A DNA stretch of 64,000 nucleotides from Aquisalibacillus elongatus (lineage in GTDB: Bacteria; Bacillota; Bacilli; Bacillales; Alkalibacillaceae). Shown piece by piece: positions 58,888-64,000 of the stretch. How positions within the stretch are numbered: the first letter of the stretch is position 1; every line of letters begins with the position of its first letter. The translations under genes and the position numbers were made by a program. The notes beneath the pieces are model-generated. The model was not told the DNA's origin. It searched no databases and was given only the letters and a program-made list of their open reading frames with translations. Location: assembly GCF_003843875.1 (NCBI RefSeq), contig NZ_RKRF01000008.1, positions 496,001-560,000 of the forward strand, read 5' to 3'.

Positions 58888-58971
58888 AATCTCTCGAACG
58901 CGAGGGTGAATCTCTCGAACAGGGAGGATAATCTCCCGAACTCAAGAAGAAATCTCTCGAAAGCAGGTGGG
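58888..58971 (+). repeat. 21-bp-period array, diverged units (array G, right part), 4 units
   Basis: AATCTC(T/C)CGAA starts at 58888, 58909, 58930 and 58951, exactly 21 bp apart. The second half of the units resembles CGAGGG or GGGAGGAT, as in arrays A and F. A similar ATCTCTCGAACGGG lies alone at 58545. Together with 58499-58654 this fills the 512-bp gap before the IclR gene. Confidence 0.92.
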
Positions 58972-58990
58972 CCTTCAATAGAAGGCCCAC
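58967..58990. terminator. GC-rich hairpin before the IclR gene
   Basis: GTGGGCCTTC and GAAGGCCCAC pair perfectly around AATA. No T-run follows on +; it lies only 20 bp before the IclR start, so it may shape the leader rather than end transcription. Confidence 0.4.
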
Positions 58991-59010
58991 TATAAGATTG
59001 AGGGGGTTAT

Positions 59011-59730
59011 ATGAACCAGAGTGTGATTAAGGCTTTGAAAATCTTAAATTTATTCAGCGAAGAGACGCAGGAGCTAACGTTAAAAGAGATTGCGACCCAA
59101 TCAAATTTGCCGAAACCGACAGCATACCGTTTGCTTCAGTCACTTGAAGAAATGGGTTACATAATAGGGCATGACGGACGCTATAGTCTGGGATTAAAAC
59201 TACTAGAATTAGGACATTTAGTATCGCACCAACTCGACCTAAGGCAACTCGCAAAGCCGTTAATGACCAATTTGGCTCAGTCGATCAACGAAGCGGTACA
59301 CCTAGTCGTATTGCACGGCGACCATGCAACGTATATTGAAAAAGTCGAAAGCAGGCGAGCGTTAAGGCTGTATACGAAAGTCGGAAAAAGTGCGCCACTG
59401 TATAAAGGGTCAGGACCCAAACTATTGTTGGCACACTTACCTCAAACTGAGCAAATGAGAGTTTTACCAGATGAGAGTCTCATAGAAGAAGTGGAACAGA
59501 TTAGACAGCAGGGGTATGCGATGAGTGTAGGTGAGCAGGACCTTGATACAACAGGGTTATCTTACCCAATTTATAACCATAGCGGAAATGTTGTAGCAGC
59601 GCTCACTGTAAGTGGGTTGTCTAGCCATTTTGAAGGTGATCATCTAACGTTTATTAAAGTTGAAACTAAAAAAACAGCTGATGAGATTTCACGATGCTTA
59701 GGGTACGCAAAAAAGGAGGGACATTCTTGA
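59011..59730 (+). CDS. IclR-family transcriptional regulator
   Basis: DNA-binding regulator, 239 residues: N-terminal winged helix-turn-helix (LTLKEIATQSNLPKPTAYRLLQSLEEMGYI) and C-terminal effector domain (about 75-235, LVVLHGDHATYIEKVES...LSYPIYNHSGNVVAALTVSG). ATG at 59011 behind GAGGGGG. It follows the lysine-type operon and is the best candidate to bind the palindrome at 52902. Effector unknown; an intermediate of the pathway is expected. Confidence 0.9.
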   Translation: MNQSVIKALKILNLFSEETQELTLKEIATQSNLPKPTAYRLLQSLEEMGYIIGHDGRYSLGLKLLELGHLVSHQLDLRQLAKPLMTNLAQSINEAVHLVVLHGDHATYIEKVESRRALRLYTKVGKSAPLYKGSGPKLLLAHLPQTEQMRVLPDESLIEEVEQIRQQGYAMSVGEQDLDTTGLSYPIYNHSGNVVAALTVSGLSSHFEGDHLTFIKVETKKTADEISRCLGYAKKEGHS

Positions 59731-60041
59731 ATACTATTTTTATCGCAGGACATGCTAAACTGCCGTCTGGAATGGCGGCGCAAAACGTTTATGAAAGTTT
59801 AACCATTACAGTCGAAGTAGACCGAAAGTATGGTGTGATCGTTCAAGCTAACTGTACGTTAGCGACCTCTCACGGACGGGATTTTATAAGTGAGCTGTTA
59901 AAAGGTCATAGTTTGAAAGATGGAATCGAGGAACCATTGAAGTGGATCGAAGAGAGGTATCAAGGCAAGGCCTGCAATGCCTTAATGTCTGCTTTGAAAG
60001 ATTTACATAAACAATACGAAACCCAACTGGGAAAAATTTAA
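59727..60041 (+). CDS. DUF3870 protein
   Basis: 104 residues, soluble, function unknown. The family pattern IAGHAKLPSGMAAQNVYESLTITVEVDRKYGVIVQANCTLATSHGRDFI is clear, as is a short C-terminal ALMSALKDLHKQY. TTG start at 59727 overlaps the IclR stop codon, with a strong AAAGGAGGG site, so it is co-translated with the regulator. That coupling hints at a role in the same pathway. Confidence 0.8.
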   Translation: MNTIFIAGHAKLPSGMAAQNVYESLTITVEVDRKYGVIVQANCTLATSHGRDFISELLKGHSLKDGIEEPLKWIEERYQGKACNALMSALKDLHKQYETQLGKI

Positions 60042-60114
60042 TCTAATATTCAGTTACTTGGAATTTTGTGTTAAGATAAAGGAGATTTTGTAAAAACTGA
60101 AAGGGATTAAATTT

Positions 60115-60831
60115 ATGTTGGGAATAACGAGTTTTACAGAAGGTTTATCTTTGCTACTAGCATGGTTCATCATAATTATATTAATCTATGTTGTCTATCA
60201 AAAGTTAGATGAGAAGCCTAAGTGGTGGGCTGCTTTAATCATTGTGGTTGTGGGGATGTTCTCATTTGATTTCAGCTTTACATTTACTCAATTTAGTTTA
60301 AGCATACCCATATTACCACTCGGCGTTTGGTTATTAATCCTCATATTTAAATGGACAGATAACACCGAAATATGGCCGATTTACAAACCATTTGCCTGGT
60401 TAGGATTTTTAAGTCTTTTTCTTTTTATTATAACTAAATTACTTGTCCTTCCAGTGGACCACTTTATGTATCCAGAAGAAGAGTTATCGACTTATATGTC
60501 TGATGTAGAAAACGCTTCTGTTATGAAAATTCACCCATCAGGTGATGACGTGTCACTCGATGACCTTGAGCCCAAAATAGACTCGATGCAACGCGACTCA
60601 ATTAGAAGTATCGATTGGTATAATGATTTAACGCATAATCCAGATCCTGATTCAAATGAAGTTGACGCTCGTTTCCCTTATTTGTTGACAGGTGTTGAAC
60701 CTAAGTGGGGCAGTGATCTTGAGACGATGATTTATGTTGAACATGATGGTAAAGGACTTCTTGTCACATCATCTGATCACCAGTATTATTTCCGTTCAGA
60801 AGACTCCCTGTTAAAGGAGGGAGTTGAATGA
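60115..60831 (+). CDS. Uncharacterised membrane protein with an acidic C-terminal domain
   Basis: 238 residues; I do not recognise the family. Four hydrophobic segments fill residues 1 to about 125 (GLSLLLAWFIIIILIYVVY, WWAALIIVVVGMFSF, SIPILPLGVWLLILIF, FLSLFLFIITKLLVL); the rest (about 130-238) is soluble, very acidic and probably outside the membrane. ATG at 60115 behind AAAGGGA. The following gene overlaps by 4 bp, so the two are co-translated. Confidence 0.75.
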   Translation: MLGITSFTEGLSLLLAWFIIIILIYVVYQKLDEKPKWWAALIIVVVGMFSFDFSFTFTQFSLSIPILPLGVWLLILIFKWTDNTEIWPIYKPFAWLGFLSLFLFIITKLLVLPVDHFMYPEEELSTYMSDVENASVMKIHPSGDDVSLDDLEPKIDSMQRDSIRSIDWYNDLTHNPDPDSNEVDARFPYLLTGVEPKWGSDLETMIYVEHDGKGLLVTSSDHQYYFRSEDSLLKEGVE

Positions 60832-61568
60832 CCAAATTAACGAAAATTATTAGCATTACTACTATTTTGCTTGTGGTTACGCTATTTCTAATTTATTGGT
60901 ATTTCTTTTCTGAACCAACCGCTTTTCCTGAAGATGAACAACTGATTGAGGAAATGAACGACCTTTTTGATCGAGCGAATGCTGAAGAGATTCAGGATAC
61001 GATTCAGTTGGATGATAAACATGTATTTGTGCCATTCATATCAAGTAATGACATGTATGGTGTGAGTTATTGGAAATGGGATAAACGTAAGTGGCGTCCA
61101 ATTAGAATAAGTACAGATGGCGACCCGAGAGTTTGGAATACAGATGATGATGTAATTTCAACCTATATCATTTGGAACTTTCATCCAGATGACGACGTTC
61201 AAGATATAACGTTTTATTTAATTCGAGATCGTAGCTATCACGTGTCGGCTGGTGAGCATACATACATTCCGAGAATACAAGTTGAAGAAAAAGTGTCTGC
61301 CAGTGATGAGACATATGGCGTGTATGAATTCTCTGATGACTGGGGAACATTAGCGAGTCAGATTAACGCGTTAGCTGAACAAAAAAATCCCGACATGCAT
61401 TTTGGCTTTATGTTTCAAGATCCGAAAGTGCAGTTCGGGTATCAACCACTAAACAAAAATGGTGAAACAGTTTTTCCTGAAAACTCTGCGAATGGAGCGG
61501 GTTTTTCAAACGGACACGTTCAAACAGATTTCGTGTTGTTTATAGATTCGCTAGAATTAGAAGAATAA
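60828..61568 (+). CDS. Uncharacterised extracytoplasmic protein with N-terminal anchor
   Basis: 246 residues; not recognised. One membrane anchor (about 7-28, IISITTILLVVTLFLIYWYFF) and a Trp/Tyr-rich acidic outer domain (GVSYWKWDKRKWRPIRISTDG...YIIWNFHPDDDVQDITFYLI). ATG at 60828 overlaps the previous gene, GGAGGGAG upstream. The pair may form a membrane complex; no function is assigned. A bidirectional terminator follows. Confidence 0.75.
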   Translation: MTKLTKIISITTILLVVTLFLIYWYFFSEPTAFPEDEQLIEEMNDLFDRANAEEIQDTIQLDDKHVFVPFISSNDMYGVSYWKWDKRKWRPIRISTDGDPRVWNTDDDVISTYIIWNFHPDDDVQDITFYLIRDRSYHVSAGEHTYIPRIQVEEKVSASDETYGVYEFSDDWGTLASQINALAEQKNPDMHFGFMFQDPKVQFGYQPLNKNGETVFPENSANGAGFSNGHVQTDFVLFIDSLELEE

Positions 61569-61574
61569 TACTTA

Positions 61575-61612
61575 TAAAGGGCTTAGTGATGTTAGTCACT
61601 AAGCCCTTTCAT
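61575..61612. terminator. Bidirectional terminator between convergent operons
   Basis: AAAGGGCTTAGTGA and TCACTAAGCCCTTT pair perfectly (14 bp) around six bases; the A-run and T-run inside the stem serve both directions. Confidence 0.9.
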
Positions 61613-61613
61613 G

Positions 61614-63077
61614 TTAGTTATGCATCCCAATCGAAACATATTTTTGTTCTACAAATTCATGAATTCCGTGGTGACCGCCTTCTTTGCCCATGCCGGATTG
61701 TTTGATGCCTCCGAATGGTGCTTCAGCTGTCGCAGGGAAGACGTCGTTCACGCCAACGATGCCGTAATCAAGCTTTTCCATGACCCGAAGTGATCGGTCG
61801 AGGTTTTCGCTAAACATGTAAGCTGCTAGACCGTAAACCGTATCATTAGCTTGAGCGATGACGTCATCTTCGTCATTGAACACTTGAAGTGGAAGAAGAG
61901 GGCCAAACGTTTCTTCGTTCATGACCTTCATGTTGTTGGTAACGTTTTTGACAACGGTTGGTGGGAAGAAGTATCCACCAAGGTCGCTTTGCCAATCAGA
62001 ATCACCGTACAACACTTCAGCTCCATGACTGACTGCATCCTCGAGGTGGTCGTTTACTTTTTGCAAGGCCTGCTCGTTAATGAGTGGTCCGATATCAGTA
62101 TCAGGTTCCGTGCCATCACCCATGGATAGTGCGGCGACGTGTTCTAATAGTTTTTGAGAAAACTTATCGTAAACGGACTCGTGAACGTACACGCGATTCG
62201 CGCAAATACATGTTTGGCCTGCGTTTCGGTATTTACTAGCAAGGGTCATCTTAGCGGCTATATCAAGGTCTGCATCGTCAAACACGATAATCGGAGCGTG
62301 CCCGCCAAGCTCAAGTGATAGCTTTTTAACATGATCGGCGCTTTCTCGCATCAAATGTTTTCCAACTTCCGTCGAACCTGTAAACGTAATTAATCGTACA
62401 TCCTGATTCGTCAGCATCGCATTTCCGATCGCTTCAGCATCACCTGTGACTAAGTTCAACACACCTTTTGGCAATCCAGCTTTTTCAAAAATTTTCACGA
62501 TTTCAATTGCCGAAAGTGGCGTTTCAGGTGCGGGTTTTAGCACAACGGTACAGCCAGCAGCAAGAGCAGGACCTATTTTTCTGGTAATCATCGATGATGG
62601 AAAATTCCACGGCGTAATCGCACCGACGACGCCAACAGGTTGTGGGACGACGAGGATTCGTTTTTGCGTTTGTGAAGACGGAATCCATTCGCCGTAAACG
62701 CGGTTCGCTTCCTCAGCGTACCAAAGCAAGAAACTGGCTGCAGATTTGACTTCACCACGCGCTTCTTTAAAAGGTTTGCCTTGTTCAGTCGTTAAAATTT
62801 CTGCTAAACGGTCTAGGTTGTCAAACATGAGCTGGTGAGCTTTGTATAAGATTCTAGAACGTTTTCGTGGGCTCATCGATGACCATTCAGGGAAGGCATC
62901 TCTCGCAGCTTTGATCGCGTTATGTGTCTCCGTTTCACCACCATAAGCGACTTCACTAATCGGCTCAAGCGTTGCTGGGTTGACGACGGTGTCTGTTTGG
63001 CCCGATATCGCATCGCGCCATTCTCCGTTGATAAATAAACTCGAAACTTTTGTCTCAACTAATGACAACTTCATCAT
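61614..63077 (-). CDS. NAD(P)-dependent succinate/glutarate-semialdehyde dehydrogenase-type ALDH
   Basis: 487 residues, GabD-like. Catalytic Cys290 in [14 protein letters not shown] and Glu in [25 protein letters not shown] at the N-terminus. ATG at 63077 overlaps the stop of the upstream acyl-CoA dehydrogenase (ATGA), so it is translationally coupled. The AAAGGAG site is nearer the proper distance for a TTG at 63068, which is an alternative start. The operon partner suggests an acid such as glutarate or succinate leads into acyl-CoA metabolism. Confidence 0.87.
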   Translation of the reverse strand: MMKLSLVETKVSSLFINGEWRDAISGQTDTVVNPATLEPISEVAYGGETETHNAIKAARDAFPEWSSMSPRKRSRILYKAHQLMFDNLDRLAEILTTEQGKPFKEARGEVKSAASFLLWYAEEANRVYGEWIPSSQTQKRILVVPQPVGVVGAITPWNFPSSMITRKIGPALAAGCTVVLKPAPETPLSAIEIVKIFEKAGLPKGVLNLVTGDAEAIGNAMLTNQDVRLITFTGSTEVGKHLMRESADHVKKLSLELGGHAPIIVFDDADLDIAAKMTLASKYRNAGQTCICANRVYVHESVYDKFSQKLLEHVAALSMGDGTEPDTDIGPLINEQALQKVNDHLEDAVSHGAEVLYGDSDWQSDLGGYFFPPTVVKNVTNNMKVMNEETFGPLLPLQVFNDEDDVIAQANDTVYGLAAYMFSENLDRSLRVMEKLDYGIVGVNDVFPATAEAPFGGIKQSGMGKEGGHHGIHEFVEQKYVSIGMHN

Positions 63078-64000
63078 CTCCTTTGTAACGATTCGTTTTG
63101 ATCAAATGGCCACGCCGGAAGCATTTGGTTTAATGCTTTGTCCTGACGGTAGCCCAATACATATTCAGCTTGCATTACGGTGTGAATCTCACGGGTGCCT
63201 TCGTATATGACGGGTGCTTTAGAGTTTCTTAAGTAGCGCTCAACAGGGTATTCATTGGAATAACCGTAAGCCCCATGAATTTGAACCGCGTCATCGGCGG
63301 CTTGGTTGGCAAAATCGCACGCCTGCCATTTCGCAAGGGACGTCTCGCGCGTGTTACGTTTTCCTTTGTTTTTCAGTTCACCTGCACGATAGACGAGCAA
63401 CCGACTCATCTGAAGGCCGGCTTCCATTTTGGCAATCATTTGTTGGACGAGCTGATGCTTACCAATCGGTTTGCCGAATGTTTCGCGCTCATGGCAATAG
63501 TTTACGCTCGCTTCAAGACACGCTTCAATGAGGCCACAAGCACCAGCCGCCACGGTAAAACGACCATTATCAAGCGCCGACATTGCAATTTTAAAACCTT
63601 CACCTTCTTCGCCAAGTAAGTTTTCCGCTGGCACGAGCATGTCATCGAAAAAGATTTCGCCGGTATTCCCAGCGCGAATGCCGTGTTTGCCCTTAATCGC
63701 TTTCGATGAAAAGCCAGGCATCGTTCGCTCAACGATAAAAGCCGAAATGCCTTTATGCTTTTGAGACGGATTTGTATAGGCAAAAACTAAAAAGTGATCC
63801 GCTTGATCGCATAGCGAAATCCACGTTTTTTGCCCGTTTAAAATGTAGTAATCGCCTTCTTTTTTAGCTGTCGTACGAATCGCAGCCACATCAGACCCTG
63901 CGCTAGGCTCGGTTAAGCCGTACGCCCCAATTTTTTCACCTTTAGCTTGCGGAACAAGGTATTGCTGCTTTTGCTCTTCGGTTCCCCATTGGAGTAACGT
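63074..64000 (-). CDS. Acyl-CoA dehydrogenase, N-terminus beyond the window
   Basis: FAD enzyme that makes a 2,3-double bond in an acyl-CoA. About 308 residues are visible, starting inside the N-terminal domain. The FAD signature [16 protein letters not shown] and [15 protein letters not shown] are present; the C-terminal catalytic Glu is in [20 protein letters not shown]. The His after EI and the ending resemble glutaryl-CoA dehydrogenases more than the medium- or short-chain enzymes (usually YEGTSEIQ), but this is only suggestive. First gene of an operon with the aldehyde dehydrogenase at 61614. Confidence 0.88.
   Translation of the reverse strand, partial: TLLQWGTEEQKQQYLVPQAKGEKIGAYGLTEPSAGSDVAAIRTTAKKEGDYYILNGQKTWISLCDQADHFLVFAYTNPSQKHKGISAFIVERTMPGFSSKAIKGKHGIRAGNTGEIFFDDMLVPAENLLGEEGEGFKIAMSALDNGRFTVAAGACGLIEACLEASVNYCHERETFGKPIGKHQLVQQMIAKMEAGLQMSRLLVYRAGELKNKGKRNTRETSLAKWQACDFANQAADDAVQIHGAYGYSNEYPVERYLRNSKAPVIYEGTREIHTVMQAEYVLGYRQDKALNQMLPAWPFDQNESLQRR

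Noticed and set aside
58499-58990. Open frames of 95-163 residues over array G, e.g. with a repeated TYPLEKE heptapeptide
   Set aside because: Three or more frames are open at once because 21 is divisible by 3; the 17-bp unit breaks the frame, and there is no convincing start site or domain.

Overview
The window is chromosomal DNA from a low-GC, flagellated, Gram-positive bacterium of the Bacillaceae. Gene order follows the Bacillus subtilis blocks yvyE-degSU-degV-comF-flgM-flgKL-fliW-csrA-hag-fliDST-hpf-secA-prfB-cccB-ftsEX-ctpB-minJ-uvrBA and hprK-lgt-yvoD-ppaX-yvoF / yvcD-trxB-yvcI-rapZ-yvcK-whiA-crh. The proteins are unusually rich in Asp and Glu, which suggests a moderately halophilic or alkaliphilic genus; this is inference. 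I see no rRNA, tRNA, CRISPR array, prophage or intact insertion sequence.

Layout. 1-2010: a truncated secreted subtilisin-like protease with a Gly-Asp-Leu-x repeat, and yvyE. 2161-7225: degS/degU, degV and the DNA-uptake genes comFA/comFC. 7304-16567: late flagellar genes with SigD-type promoters, including flagellin and its FliW/CsrA control system. 16593-19046: an AT-rich gene for a double YheC/D ATP-grasp-like protein on the opposite strand. 19318-25004: ribosome hibernation factor, secA, prfB (programmed frameshift) and a cytochrome c lipoprotein. 25230-31155: ftsEX with an M23 hydrolase, ctpB and a minJ-like gene. 31320-38787: uvrBA with a LexA box, the bacillithiol pair yojF-bshB2, and yvlBD. 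39252-43202: hprK-lgt-yvoD-ppaX-yvoF. 43405-46566: glpKD. 46672-52775: yvcD to crh. 52947-58498: a four-gene amino-acid catabolic operon headed by a recognisable promoter and a perfect palindromic operator, and ending in lysine 6-dehydrogenase; an IclR regulator follows. 61614-64000: a convergent operon with a second aldehyde dehydrogenase and an acyl-CoA dehydrogenase cut by the window end.

Two things stand out. First, seven intergenic places carry tandem arrays with a period of 21 bp (about two turns of B-DNA). The unit sequence differs from place to place, but several share submotifs (AGTGCT; CTC[AG]AA...GAGGA), and almost all lie just behind a transcription terminator. They do not look like coding DNA, CRISPR or known mobile elements, and I know of no described family that matches them. 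Second, the genes at 52947-58498 together with those at 61614-64000 fit a saccharopine-independent lysine breakdown route: lysine, allysine, 2-aminoadipate, 2-oxoadipate, glutarate semialdehyde, glutarate, and on to an acyl-CoA dehydrogenase. The lysine dehydrogenase call is strong; the later steps are inferred from families and neighbourhood.
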